A DNA stretch of 64,000 bases, from NCBI GenBank assembly GCA_040080965.1, contig JBEBHH010000001.1, positions 1 to 64,000 of the forward strand. Direction: 5' to 3'. The translations under genes and the position numbers were made by a program. A model generated the notes under the pieces. It was not told the origin of the DNA, did no database searches, and worked only from the letters and a program-made list of their open reading frames with translations. The DNA comes from SHZI01 sp040080965. Lineage in GTDB: Bacteria; Pseudomonadota; Gammaproteobacteria; Steroidobacterales; GCA-2729495. This document shows positions 44,676 through 53,250 of the stretch, piece by piece. Every line of letters starts with the position of its first letter. The stretch's first letter is position 1.

Positions 44676-45692
44676 ATGACTGCACAGTCTCTTGCTGCCG
44701 TTGCACAGGCGATGGTGGCGCCGGGGAAGGGAATACTGGCTGCCGACGAAAGCTCGGGAACCATCAAAAAGCGCTTCGACTCGATCAAGCTCGAATCCAC
44801 GGCCGAGAGCCGGCGTGCCTACCGTGACATGCTCTTCACCACGCCCGGGGCGGGCGAATTCATCAGCGGCGTGATCCTTTACGACGAAACTCTACGCCAG
44901 GCGACCCTTGGCGGGGTTCCATTTCCCAAGTACCTGGCCCAGCAGGGCATGATTCCGGGGATCAAGGTGGATGCCGGCGCCAAGGCCCTGGCCGGGTTCC
45001 CGGGAGAGACGATTACGGAAGGCCTCGATGGCCTGCGCGAGCGGCTGAAGGAATACGCTGGACTCGGCGCGAAGTTTGCCAAATGGCGCGCCGTGATAGC
45101 CATCGGCCCCGGGTTCCCGGGCAGCTTCTCGCTGGCCGCCAATGCCCACGCGCTGGCCCGCTATGCCGCCCTTTGCCAGGAGGCAGGCATCGTCCCGATC
45201 GTCGAGCCCGAAGTGTTGATGGACGGCGACCACACCATTGCCCGCTGCGAGGAAGTGACCACCGCTGCGCTGGAGCGTACCTTCCTCGAGCTGCGCGCCC
45301 ACCGGGTGGACTTCGCCGGCATGGTGCTCAAGCCGAACATGGTCGTGCCCGGCCAGGACTGCAAGCAGAAGGCCTCCGTTCGGGAAGTTGCCGAAGCCAC
45401 GATCCGCTGCCTCAAGGCGACTGTGCCGGCGACCGTGCCGGGCATCGCCTTCCTGTCTGGCGGCCAGAGTCCGGAGGAGTCCACTGAACACCTGGCAGTC
45501 ATGAACACGCTCGGCGCGCTGCCTTGGCAGCTGACTTTCTCCTATGGCCGTGCGCTGCAGGCGCCATCGCTCAAGGCGTGGGGCGGCAAGGCCGAAGGCG
45601 TCAAGTCAGGGCAGGCCGCGTTCCACAAGCGCGCCCGCCTGAATGGCCTGGCCCATGCCGGCCAGTACCGGCGCGAGATGGAAGCCGCCTGA
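44676..45692 (+). CDS. Class I fructose-bisphosphate aldolase
   Basis: A 338-aa Schiff-base aldolase of the eukaryote-like class I family that interconverts fructose-1,6-bisphosphate and triose phosphates. Clear signatures: GKGILAADESSGTIKKRF, ILYDETLRQ, VPIVEPEVLMDGDH, the Schiff-base Lys219 in GMVLKPNMVVPG and FLSGGQSPEES. It lacks the metal ligands of class II. GGAGG precedes the ATG. A TTTGCTATTCT element at 44580-44590 is a possible promoter. Class I enzymes of this type are less common in gammaproteobacteria than class II. Confidence 0.95.
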   Translation: MTAQSLAAVAQAMVAPGKGILAADESSGTIKKRFDSIKLESTAESRRAYRDMLFTTPGAGEFISGVILYDETLRQATLGGVPFPKYLAQQGMIPGIKVDAGAKALAGFPGETITEGLDGLRERLKEYAGLGAKFAKWRAVIAIGPGFPGSFSLAANAHALARYAALCQEAGIVPIVEPEVLMDGDHTIARCEEVTTAALERTFLELRAHRVDFAGMVLKPNMVVPGQDCKQKASVREVAEATIRCLKATVPATVPGIAFLSGGQSPEESTEHLAVMNTLGALPWQLTFSYGRALQAPSLKAWGGKAEGVKSGQAAFHKRARLNGLAHAGQYRREMEAA

Positions 45693-45696
45693 CGCA

Positions 45697-46503
45697 GTGA
45701 CGGCGGACAACCTCGTACAGGTCAGCGGGCTTCGATTCGGACGATCCGGACGCCCGATTTTCTCCGGGCTCGACCTCGGCATTCGCCGTGGCAGCATCAC
45801 GGCGATCATGGGCCCGAGCGGCACCGGCAAGACGACGCTGCTCCGGATGATCACCGGGCAGCTGCGCCCCGAGGCAGGCACCGTTACGGTGGGCGGGCTG
45901 GACGTGGCTTCGCTGTCGCGGAGCGAGCTGTTCGACCTGCGCCGGCGCATGGGCATGCTCTTCCAGAACAGCGCCCTGCTGACCGATTTCAGCGTGTTCG
46001 AGAACGTTGCCTTTCCTGTTCGCGAGAACACGCGCCTCCCGGAACCGCTGATCCGCCAGCTGGTACTGACCAAGCTGAATTCCGTCGGCCTGCGGGGCGC
46101 CGCGGACCTGATGCCCGCGGAACTGTCCGGCGGCATGGCCCGGCGAGTCGCGATGGCGCGAGCCATGGTTCTCGACCCCGAGCTCCTGCTGTATGACGAG
46201 CCGTTTTCGGGCCTGGACCCGATCTCCCTGGGCGTGGTCCTGCGTCTCATCCGGCTGAACAATGATGCGCTCGGCCTGACGAGCATCGTCGTGTCCCACG
46301 ACGTGGCGGAGATCAGCCATATTGCCGACCATTGCTTCGTGATTTCCGAAGGGCGCGTGATCGCCTCGGGCGCGCCGCGGGAGCTGGCTGAAAGCCCGTC
46401 CGAGCTCGTGCGCCAGTTCATGACCGGTGCCGCCGACGGTCCGGTCCCGTTTCATTACCCGGCACCGGATTACGCCGACCAGCTGTTCGGCAAAGCCCGA
46501 TGA
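45697..46503 (+). CDS. mlaF: Phospholipid transport ATPase MlaF
   Basis: ATP-binding subunit of the MlaFEDB complex that moves phospholipids between inner membrane and the periplasmic carrier MlaC. The 268-aa protein has Walker A GPSGTGKTTLLRM near 39, the Q-loop GMLFQNSALL, signature LSGGMARRVAMARAM and Walker B LLLYDEPFSGLD. GTG start at 45697, 4 nt after fba; the frame is open into fba without homology. Its stop overlaps mlaE. Confidence 0.95.
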   Translation: MTADNLVQVSGLRFGRSGRPIFSGLDLGIRRGSITAIMGPSGTGKTTLLRMITGQLRPEAGTVTVGGLDVASLSRSELFDLRRRMGMLFQNSALLTDFSVFENVAFPVRENTRLPEPLIRQLVLTKLNSVGLRGAADLMPAELSGGMARRVAMARAMVLDPELLLYDEPFSGLDPISLGVVLRLIRLNNDALGLTSIVVSHDVAEISHIADHCFVISEGRVIASGAPRELAESPSELVRQFMTGAADGPVPFHYPAPDYADQLFGKAR

Positions 46504-47267
46504 CGCTGCCCATCCAGCTCTGGGAAGGACTTCTGGAGTCCCTGCGGAAGCTGGGCTCGGCCATCCTTTTCCTGATTGAAATCCTCAAGCAGTGCCCGGC
46601 CGCACTGGCCCGTCCGCGGCTGATTTCGCAGCAAGTCAGGAATTCCGGCGTCCTGTCGCTGGTCATCATCATGACGTCGGCGTTCTTCGTTGGCATGGTC
46701 ATCGGGCTGCAGGGATACGACTCCCTCTCACGGCTTCGGCAGGAGGACATCCTCGGGGCAGGGGTGGCGCTCACGCTGTTCAAGGAACTCGGCCCCGTGG
46801 TCACCGCCCTGCTGTTTGCCGGCCGGGCAGGCACATCACTGGCTTCCGAGATCGGCCTGATGCGGGCCACGGACCAGCTGGCCGCCATGGAGGTCATGGC
46901 CATCGATCCCATCCGGCGCATCATTGCGCCACGCTTCATCGGGGCCGTGATCTCGGTCCCGCTCCTCACGGCCGTCTTCAATGCCATCGGCGTCCTCGGC
47001 GCCTGGTTCATCGGCGTCCAGATCATGGGGGTCGACAACGGGGCCTTCTGGTCCCAGATGCAGGAGTTTGTCGATCCGCCGGACATCTACGAGGGCGTGC
47101 TGAAGAGCTTCGTCTTCGGCACCACCGCGGGGCTCGTTGCGGTCTACGAGGGGTACAATTCACCACCCACCGCCGAAGGCGTGGGCATGGCAACCACGCG
47201 TACGGTGGTCACCACGTCGATCCTGGTACTGATCCTCGACTACACGATCACCGCCTACCTTCTCTGA
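46500..47267 (+). CDS. mlaE: Phospholipid transport permease MlaE
   Basis: A 255-aa inner-membrane protein with about five to six transmembrane segments and an N-terminal amphipathic helix. MlaE-family motifs include the ARPRLISQQV...SLVIIMTSAFFVGMVIGLQGY region, LFAGRAGTSLASEIGLMRATDQL and VYEGYNSPPTAEGVG near the end. The ATG overlaps mlaF (ATGA). Confidence 0.96.
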   Translation: MTLPIQLWEGLLESLRKLGSAILFLIEILKQCPAALARPRLISQQVRNSGVLSLVIIMTSAFFVGMVIGLQGYDSLSRLRQEDILGAGVALTLFKELGPVVTALLFAGRAGTSLASEIGLMRATDQLAAMEVMAIDPIRRIIAPRFIGAVISVPLLTAVFNAIGVLGAWFIGVQIMGVDNGAFWSQMQEFVDPPDIYEGVLKSFVFGTTAGLVAVYEGYNSPPTAEGVGMATTRTVVTTSILVLILDYTITAYLL

Positions 47268-47281
47268 GGGCTTGTTAGATC

Positions 47282-47806
47282 ATGGAAAGCACCCGCACAC
47301 GGGAACTGGGCACCGGCCTGTTCATCTTCCTGGGCTTCGCCGCGCTGCTCTTTCTCGCCACCCAGACCACCGATCTCGAGGAATACGGTGGCGACAGCGA
47401 TGGCTATCGCGTGACTGCCCGTTTCGACGATGTGGCAGGCCTCAAGGTCCGGTCGCCCGTGACCATGGCCGGAGTCAACATCGGCCGGGTTGAGAGCATT
47501 GAGTTTGACAATGACCAGCTGGACGCCGTGGTTGGCATGCGGATTAACTCGCGGTTCAACCAGATCCCGGATGATTCCGATGCCAGCATCCTCACCGCCG
47601 GCCTGCTGGGCAGCAAGTACGTGGGAATTGGGCCCGGCGGCTCCGACTCCTATCTCAAGGACCAGAGCCAGCTTGAAATTACCCAGTCTGCCGTTGTCCT
47701 GGAGCAGTTGATCGGCAAGTTCCTGTTCAACCAGGCCGAGAAGGGTGGCGGGTCCGAAGCGGCTCCGGTTGCCCCGCCGGCCGCGACCGACGGTTCCAGC
47801 GAATAG
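47282..47806 (+). CDS. mlaD: MCE-domain lipid-binding protein MlaD
   Basis: A 174-aa protein with an N-terminal membrane anchor (about 10-28) and one MCE domain (about 42-118, RVTARFDDVAGLKVRSPV and GSKYVGIGPGG). MlaD forms a hexameric ring on the periplasmic face of the MlaFEDB complex. The tail after FLFNQ is short and Gly/Ala/Pro-rich. Start 14 nt after mlaE. Confidence 0.96.
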   Translation: MESTRTRELGTGLFIFLGFAALLFLATQTTDLEEYGGDSDGYRVTARFDDVAGLKVRSPVTMAGVNIGRVESIEFDNDQLDAVVGMRINSRFNQIPDDSDASILTAGLLGSKYVGIGPGGSDSYLKDQSQLEITQSAVVLEQLIGKFLFNQAEKGGGSEAAPVAPPAATDGSSE

Positions 47807-47823
47807 CCTTCCGGAGATTCATC

Positions 47824-48459
47824 ATGCGCATCGTTGCCACCGCCTGCCTTGTCCTCGGCTTGCTGGCCGCACCGGCGATGGCCGACACCCGCACGCCCGA
47901 TGAGATCGTCCGGCAGACGGCCGACACGCTGTCTGCCCGAATCGAGGGCCGGCAGCAGCAACTGGCCGCAAATCCGGCCGAACTCTACAAGCTGGTGGAT
48001 GAAGTCTTCCTGCCGGTATTCGACACCGACTACGCCGGCCGGCTCGTGCTCGGCAAGCACTGGCGCACGGCCACGCCGGTTCAGCGCCAGCAGTTCATCG
48101 ACACGTTCTACGACTTCCTCCTGCGCAGCTATTCGCGCTACGTGCTGCGCTTCGAGAAGGACCGGGTACGGATCCTGCCACCGCCCGCGGGAGCGCCGGA
48201 TCCGAAGAGGGCGGTGGTTCGCACGGAGATGCAACTGGAGGACGGGACGAAGTTGCCGGTCCACTATTCCCTGCACCAGACGAAGGACGGCTGGCGGGCC
48301 TTCGATGTGCGTATCGAGGGCATCTCCTACGTGCAGAACTACCGAAACCAGTTCAATGCAGAAATCGGAGCCCGGGGCATCGATGCGGTGATCGCCCGGC
48401 TGAAGGCCGATGCCGCGAAGGTGACCACAAGCCCCCCGGTTGCGGGTGGCAAGACGTGA
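47824..48459 (+). CDS. mlaC: Periplasmic phospholipid-binding protein MlaC
   Basis: A 211-aa soluble carrier with a signal peptide ending at APAMA-DT (about residue 20). The mature protein has the MlaC/Ttg2D fold: LVDEVFLPVFDTDYAGRLVLGKHWRTA, RQQFIDTFYDFLLRSYSRYVLRFE and VRIEGISYVQNYRNQFN. It exchanges lipid between MlaD and MlaA. Overlaps mlaB by 4 nt. Confidence 0.96.
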   Translation: MRIVATACLVLGLLAAPAMADTRTPDEIVRQTADTLSARIEGRQQQLAANPAELYKLVDEVFLPVFDTDYAGRLVLGKHWRTATPVQRQQFIDTFYDFLLRSYSRYVLRFEKDRVRILPPPAGAPDPKRAVVRTEMQLEDGTKLPVHYSLHQTKDGWRAFDVRIEGISYVQNYRNQFNAEIGARGIDAVIARLKADAAKVTTSPPVAGGKT

Positions 48460-48827
48460 CGGAGCCGGCGGGCGGAGTACCGTCCCTGCGGTCGACCGGA
48501 GCGGGAAATTTCGCCCTCACCGGTCCCGTGACCTTCGCCACCGCTGGCGGGCTGCTGGATGCGGGCCGAGCCGGCTTTGCCGGGCAGACCGCCGTTACGG
48601 TCAACCTCGGTGACGTTACCCGGGTGGACAGTGCCGGGCTGGCCCTCCTACTGGAATGGCTGCGCGAGGCGCGGACCGCGGGGCGCACCCTGCGCTTTGC
48701 GGCACTGCCCGACAAGCTGCTGGCCATCGCACGCCTGAGCGGCGTCGACGGCCTGCTGAGTGAGGACTATTCGGGGGGCGGGTCGCCGTCTTCAGCGTCT
48801 TCCTCGGCGTCGACGTCGTCCAGGTAG
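48456..48827 (+). CDS. mlaB: STAS-domain protein MlaB
   Basis: A 123-aa cytoplasmic protein that binds and stabilises MlaF. The STAS core includes TAVTVNLGDVTRVDSAGLALLLEW, with the conserved DSAG loop. After about residue 104 the protein ends in a Gly/Ser tail (GGGSPSSASSSAST) because its last 61 nt are antisense to the acidic C terminus of mlaA. The tail is probably not structured. Confidence 0.9.
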   Translation: MTEPAGGVPSLRSTGAGNFALTGPVTFATAGGLLDAGRAGFAGQTAVTVNLGDVTRVDSAGLALLLEWLREARTAGRTLRFAALPDKLLAIARLSGVDGLLSEDYSGGGSPSSASSSASTSSR

Positions 48828-49567
48828 GCATCGTCCTCGGGCACGTTGCCGTCCAGGGCGCGATAGCGCCGGTTCTGCAGGTAGGCGTCCCGCACGAAGA
48901 TGTACGGGTCGAAGGATTCGTACACCTGCTGGTCGGCATCGAGCAGTCGCGAACGGCCATCCACCTGGTAGATAACCCAGGCACCGAGGGTCAGGTCCAC
49001 GTCGCCGTCGGCGATGTTCAGGAATGGCGTGAGCGGTGCGTCCACCGTGTCGCCGAGGAAGTGCCGCAGGGTCCTGGGACCGAAGATCGGGATCACCAGG
49101 TACGGGCCTTCCCCGGCTCCCCACACTGCCATCGTCTGGTCGAAGTCCTCGTCGTTCTCGGCGAGGCCGATGCGGGTGGCCGGATCGAAGATCCCGGCCA
49201 GGCCCACCGTGGAATTGAGCAGGAAGCGGGCGCCATCCCGGCCGCACTGCCGGAACTTGCCCTGCAGCAGGTCATTGGCGATCGTCACGGGATACAGCAG
49301 GTTGCTGAAGATGTTGCCCACTCCCGTGCGCATCGGCTGGGGCAGGGCCTTCCGGTAGCCCGACGCCATGGGGCGCAGCAGGTACCGGTCGCCGATGTCG
49401 TTGAACCGGTACATGACCCGGTTGACGGGTTCGAGGGGGTCGTAGGCATCCGCATCTGTGCCTACGGCCCGCGTTGCGCACCCCGAGGTTCCCAGGGCCA
49501 TGCAGGCGGCCAGCGCCAGGGTTGCCAGGGTCCGCGCGGCGCCCATACCTGCACATCCACCCGTCAT
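48767..49567 (-). CDS. mlaA: Outer-membrane phospholipid-removing lipoprotein MlaA (VacJ)
   Basis: A 266-aa lipoprotein with lipobox GTSGC (Cys30). The family core is clear: DPLEPVNRVMYRFND, NIFSNLLYPVTIANDLLQG, RFLLNSTVGLAGIFDPA and GEGPYLVIPIFGPRTLR. MlaA removes mislocalised phospholipid from the outer leaflet of the outer membrane and passes it to MlaC. The C terminus is an acidic tail (about 240-266). Start ATG 49567 overlaps the bepA stop (ATGA). In E. coli this gene is unlinked to mlaFEDCB; here they converge and overlap by 61 nt. Confidence 0.95.
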   Translation of the reverse strand: MTGGCAGMGAARTLATLALAACMALGTSGCATRAVGTDADAYDPLEPVNRVMYRFNDIGDRYLLRPMASGYRKALPQPMRTGVGNIFSNLLYPVTIANDLLQGKFRQCGRDGARFLLNSTVGLAGIFDPATRIGLAENDEDFDQTMAVWGAGEGPYLVIPIFGPRTLRHFLGDTVDAPLTPFLNIADGDVDLTLGAWVIYQVDGRSRLLDADQQVYESFDPYIFVRDAYLQNRRYRALDGNVPEDDAYLDDVDAEEDAEDGDPPPE

Positions 49568-51054
49568 TGCTGCTTGCCCGACGCAGTTTGCTGGCGCCGG
49601 CTCTTCTGCTCACGGTCGAGCCATTCCTGGATCTCGGCCAGCCGGGACGTAAAGCGGGCCTTCTGCACGCTGTCCAGGCCGGGAATCGACAGTGCCAGGC
49701 GGAGCTGGTCGGCGGCCATGATGACGTCGCCGCGGATGAGGTGCAGCTCCGCCATGTAGTAGTGCGCATCGGCCGTGTCGCCCGCGGCGCTGGCCGCCAG
49801 GGCGATCAGGCGCACCTGCTCTGCCGTCGGCGGCACGTTGTTGAGCAGGTCGAGGAGGATCGCATGGGCCTTCTTGGGCTGCCCCGCCGCCAGCAGGGCC
49901 TCGGCGTACCGGACAGTCAGTGGCGTGTTGCGGGGAAAGAGGCCCATGGCCTTTTCGTAGCCAGCGAACGCGGCCTCCCGGTCGCCCAAGGCGAGCTCGG
50001 CGCCAGCGAGTCCGGTGTGGAAGGGAATGACGCCGGGGTTCGTGGCCAGCAATGACTGGAACAATGCGCGCGCCTCCCGGTACTGGCCCAGTTCCATGCG
50101 CACCAGGGCAATGCCGTACTCGGTGCCGAGGTCGCCGGCCTGCTTCGGGTCCTGCTGTTCGCCGAGGAAGAACGCCAGGGCCTTTTCCGGTGTCGGGCTC
50201 GACAGCACCCTGACCCGGGCGCGGGTGATGGAGTAGCCCGCCGCATCCTGCACGTCGGGACGGGGCAGGGAGGCAGCCCGCTCCCGCGTCTCCGCGATGC
50301 GGTTGACCGTGACCGGGTGCGTGCGCAGGAACTCGGGCGCCTGGCTGGCGAGCGGGCCGGTCTGGCGAGCGAGGGTCTCGAAGAATGCCGGCATGCCCAT
50401 GGGGTCAAAGCCCGCGGAGGCCAGGACGCCGACGCCCACACGGTCCGCCTCGTACTCGTTGGCCCGGGTGAAATTGATCTGCTGCTGGGCGGCAACACCC
50501 TGGGCGGTAGCGATGGCGCCAGTGATCGCGTCGCCGCTGCCGCCGACGGCGCCGAGCAGGATGGCCCCCAGCATGGCCGCCATGGTCAGGATGCTGCTGC
50601 GCTGATTGGCGAAAACCGCCCGCGAGATATGGCGTTGCGTGACATGGGAGATCTCATGGGCCAGTACGCCCGCGAGTTCGCTTTCTGAGGTGGTCGCGAG
50701 GATCAGGCCCGAATGAAGCCCGATATATCCGCCGGGCAAGGCGAAGGCGTTGATGGCTGGATCATTCACCACGAAGAAATTGAAGCGAAAGTCGCCGTCC
50801 TGCGCCTGGGATGCCAGTTTCATGCCCACGTCCTGGACGTACTCCTGGACCTCGGGGTCGCTCATGACCCGCTCGGTGTCGAGGAGGCTGCGGTAGATGG
50901 ACCTGCCAATTTGCAGTTCCTTCTCCCGGGAGAGTACCGAGTTGGCTGGACTCCCGATATCAGGCAGATCGTCGCCAGTGGCCGCCGGCACCGTGGGCGG
51001 TACCAGCAGCGTCAGCGAGGCGATTACGGCAATGAGCTGTCGCATACAGGTCAT
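49564..51054 (-). CDS. bepA: Periplasmic M48 metalloprotease with TPRs (BepA-like)
   Basis: A 496-aa protein with a signal peptide (about 1-25). The peptidase M48 domain contains HEISH at 133-137 and the third ligand in NEYEADRVGVG; C-terminal TPR-like helices from about 315 onward (YGIALVRMELGQYREARAL, EAAFAGYEKAMGLFPRN) are typical of BepA/YfgC. BepA assists or degrades LptD and BAM clients in the outer membrane. Cotranscription with mlaA is suggested by the 4-nt overlap. Confidence 0.94.
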   Translation of the reverse strand: MTCMRQLIAVIASLTLLVPPTVPAATGDDLPDIGSPANSVLSREKELQIGRSIYRSLLDTERVMSDPEVQEYVQDVGMKLASQAQDGDFRFNFFVVNDPAINAFALPGGYIGLHSGLILATTSESELAGVLAHEISHVTQRHISRAVFANQRSSILTMAAMLGAILLGAVGGSGDAITGAIATAQGVAAQQQINFTRANEYEADRVGVGVLASAGFDPMGMPAFFETLARQTGPLASQAPEFLRTHPVTVNRIAETRERAASLPRPDVQDAAGYSITRARVRVLSSPTPEKALAFFLGEQQDPKQAGDLGTEYGIALVRMELGQYREARALFQSLLATNPGVIPFHTGLAGAELALGDREAAFAGYEKAMGLFPRNTPLTVRYAEALLAAGQPKKAHAILLDLLNNVPPTAEQVRLIALAASAAGDTADAHYYMAELHLIRGDVIMAADQLRLALSIPGLDSVQKARFTSRLAEIQEWLDREQKSRRQQTASGKQQ

Positions 51055-51122
51055 GGTAGATGTCCTTGTCTACCCGTTGCGCCAGCACGGGCGGATGGCC
51101 TTGCTGGCGCTTTGCCCGCTCG

Positions 51123-51590
51123 TCAGAGCGCCTCGACTGCTGCGAGCACTTCGGCTGCATGGCCCTTGACGCTCACCTTGCGCCACTCGGCGCGCAGCCT
51201 GCCTTCGGCGTCGATCAGGAAGGTGCTGCGCTCGACGCCCATGACCTTCTTGCCGTACATGTTCTTCTCCCTGATGACATCGAACAGCCGGCACAGCGTT
51301 TCATCACCATCGGAGAGGAGGTCGAACGGGAACTCGAACTTGGCCTTGAACTTCTCGTGGGAGGCGAGGGAGTCGCGGGATACGCCCAGGATCACGGTCT
51401 TCTTCCGCCGGAACTTTTCGTGGAGGCTGCCGAAGTCGCAGCCTTCCGTCGTGCACCCGGGGGTGCTGTCCTTCGGGTAGAAGTAGACCACGACATTTCC
51501 GCCGCGAAGCGACTTCAGGTCCATGGTCTTGCCGCCGGTGGCCGGCAGGCTGAAGTTGGGAACGGCCTTGCCTACGGTGACGGTGCTCAT
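51123..51590 (-). CDS. bcp: Thioredoxin-dependent peroxiredoxin Bcp (PrxQ)
   Basis: A 155-aa thiol peroxidase that reduces H2O2 and organic hydroperoxides. The peroxidatic Cys46 and resolving Cys51 lie in PKDSTPGCTTEGCDF, five residues apart as in the alpha-helix type PrxQ. GVERSTFLIDAEG is also conserved. The ATG at 51590 starts at the family N terminus; the longer frame to 51722 overlaps gcvR. The order gcvR-bcp next to dapA is common in gammaproteobacteria. Confidence 0.96.
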   Translation of the reverse strand: MSTVTVGKAVPNFSLPATGGKTMDLKSLRGGNVVVYFYPKDSTPGCTTEGCDFGSLHEKFRRKKTVILGVSRDSLASHEKFKAKFEFPFDLLSDGDETLCRLFDVIREKNMYGKKVMGVERSTFLIDAEGRLRAEWRKVSVKGHAAEVLAAVEAL

Positions 51591-51639
51591 TGCCTCTGCC
51601 TGTGCGTGTCGAAAGGTGCCCTGACCCCGGCCAGTGCCA

Positions 51640-52167
51640 TCAGCGCTGCGCCGGCTCGATGACGGCGTCGAGATTCTGCTCGTCGCAGTACTCGAGGAAC
51701 TCTTCCCGGAGCGTCGCCACATGGACGGTGCGCGGTACGTTGATGGTCATCTGGACGCCGAACATCAGTGCCCCGGTGTGGGGAGCATTGTAGCGACGTG
51801 TGCTGACCTCTGCGATTTCGAGTCCGCGGGACGCAAAAAAGTTCGACAGGCCGAAGACGATTCCTTCGTGGTCCAGAGTGACCACGTCCACCAGGTAGGG
51901 AGCGGCTGTCTCGACGGGGCGGGGCTGGGTCTCCCGGACCGTGACCGTGAGATTGGATTGCTGCTGCAGCAACTGGAAGGCGCTCTGGAGCTTCGTGACG
52001 GTGTGCCAGTTGCCGGACACCAGCATCATTACCGCGAACTCCGAGCCCAGCGCGATCATCCGGCTTTCCCGGATGCTGCCACCCGCCGAAGTCACGGCCT
52101 GGCTCAGGTCGCGGACGACACCGGCACGGTCCGGGCCGATGGCGGTGACCGCGAGTAGCTTTTCCAT
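51640..52167 (-). CDS. gcvR: Tandem-ACT regulatory protein, GcvR-like
   Basis: A 175-aa protein consisting of two ACT domains, the first starting LLAVTAIGPDRAGVVRDLS and the second YLVDVVTLDHEGIVFGLSNFFASRG. GcvR binds GcvA and, with glycine, controls the glycine cleavage operon in E. coli; the role in this lineage is less certain. Divergent from dapA, the usual arrangement. A TTGCCG / TACACT promoter candidate lies upstream. Confidence 0.9.
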   Translation of the reverse strand: MEKLLAVTAIGPDRAGVVRDLSQAVTSAGGSIRESRMIALGSEFAVMMLVSGNWHTVTKLQSAFQLLQQQSNLTVTVRETQPRPVETAAPYLVDVVTLDHEGIVFGLSNFFASRGLEIAEVSTRRYNAPHTGALMFGVQMTINVPRTVHVATLREEFLEYCDEQNLDAVIEPAQR

Positions 52168-52201
52168 GAATTCGATCTGGGGGCGTTGCAGGACGAGAGC
52201 C

Positions 52202-52229
52202 AGTGTACCGGGAAATCAACGACCGGCAA
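52202..52229 (-). promoter_or_regulatory. Candidate promoter of the gcvR-bcp-bepA-mlaA unit
   Basis: Minus strand: TTGCCG (52229-52224), 16-bp spacer, TACACT (52207-52202). Transcription would start near 52195, about 28 nt before the gcvR ATG. It is back to back with the dapA promoter candidate. Confidence 0.45.
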
Positions 52230-52273
52230 GCGACGGCGGGGCGTCGTGACCGGCGCCGGCAGGGCTCCCGGCC

Positions 52274-52302
52274 TTGCGGCACCGGGGGTCGGGAAGTACC
52301 AT
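52274..52302 (+). promoter_or_regulatory. Candidate promoter of dapA
   Basis: TTGCGG (52274-52279), a 17-bp spacer and TACCAT (52297-52302). The predicted start of transcription near 52309 lies 24 nt before the ATG at 52333, supporting that start over longer frames reaching back to 52186. Confidence 0.5.
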
Positions 52303-52332
52303 CCCCGGCTCATCAACGCCCGGTTCTCCCCG

Positions 52333-53250
52333 ATGTTTTCAGGCAGCAGCGTCGCTCTTGTTACCCCGATGACGGCCGACGGGGCGGTGGATTTTGCCTG
52401 CCTCGAGCGGCTGGTGGACTTCCACGTCGAGCAAGGAACCGACTTCCTAGTCATTGCCGGCACCACCGGCGAGTCAGCAACGCTGACGAAGGCCGAGCAC
52501 ATCGAGGTGATCCGGGTGGCGGCCGAGCGGGCCGCGGGACGGATTCCGATCGTCGCCGGGACCGGCTCGAATTCGACGGCCCAGACCATCGACCTGTCGC
52601 GCGCCGTGGCTGCCTTTCCCATCGACGGCTACCTGATCGTCACCCCCTACTACAACAAGCCCACCCAGGAAGGCCTCTGCCGACACTACCTGGCCATTGC
52701 CGACGCGGTGGACCGGCCGGTGATCCTTTACAACGTGCCAGGCCGGACCGGCGTCGACATGCTCCCCGAGACCGTGGCCCGCGTTGCCGGTCATCCGGGC
52801 ATCATCGGCATCAAGGAGGCGACGGGTGACCTGAAGCGGCTCTCGCCCCTGCGCGCCGGCTGCGGCGAGGACTTCCTGCTGCTTAGCGGGGACGACGCCA
52901 CCTGCCGCGAATTCATCCTCCAGGGCGGGCAGGGCGTCATTTCGGTGACGGCGAACGTAGCGCCGGCCGCGATGGCCGACATGTGCGAAGCAGCCCTCGA
53001 GGGCAATGCCGCACTGGCCGCCGAGATCGATGCCCGCCTGGCCGACCTGCATCGCGACCTGTTCGTCGAATCCAATCCGATCCCCGTGAAGTGGGCGCTG
53101 CACAGGCTCGGCCTGATACCGGCCGGCCTGCGCCTGCCCCTCACCCCGCTCAGCGCCGGTGCCCAGCCCGCCGTCGAAGCGGCCCTGCGGTGCGCCGGCC
53201 TGCTGGAGCCCGCGGCGGCCGTGCGGGCCCTCGCTGGTGGCCAGCGTTGA
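52333..53250 (+). CDS. dapA: 4-hydroxy-tetrahydrodipicolinate synthase
   Basis: Condenses pyruvate with aspartate semialdehyde, the first step of the lysine/diaminopimelate branch. The 305-aa protein opens MFSGSSVALVTPM and has AGTTGESATL, TPYYNKPTQEG, the Tyr in LYNVPGRTG and the Schiff-base Lys161 in GIKEATGD. It is about 13 residues longer than E. coli DapA at the C terminus. Its stop overlaps the start of a small lipoprotein gene. Confidence 0.96.
   Translation: MFSGSSVALVTPMTADGAVDFACLERLVDFHVEQGTDFLVIAGTTGESATLTKAEHIEVIRVAAERAAGRIPIVAGTGSNSTAQTIDLSRAVAAFPIDGYLIVTPYYNKPTQEGLCRHYLAIADAVDRPVILYNVPGRTGVDMLPETVARVAGHPGIIGIKEATGDLKRLSPLRAGCGEDFLLLSGDDATCREFILQGGQGVISVTANVAPAAMADMCEAALEGNAALAAEIDARLADLHRDLFVESNPIPVKWALHRLGLIPAGLRLPLTPLSAGAQPAVEAALRCAGLLEPAAAVRALAGGQR

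Noticed and set aside
52186..52332. N-terminal extension of dapA by 49 codons
   Set aside because: The extension has no homology to DapA and would start upstream of the candidate promoter at 52274-52302; the family N terminus begins at ATG 52333.
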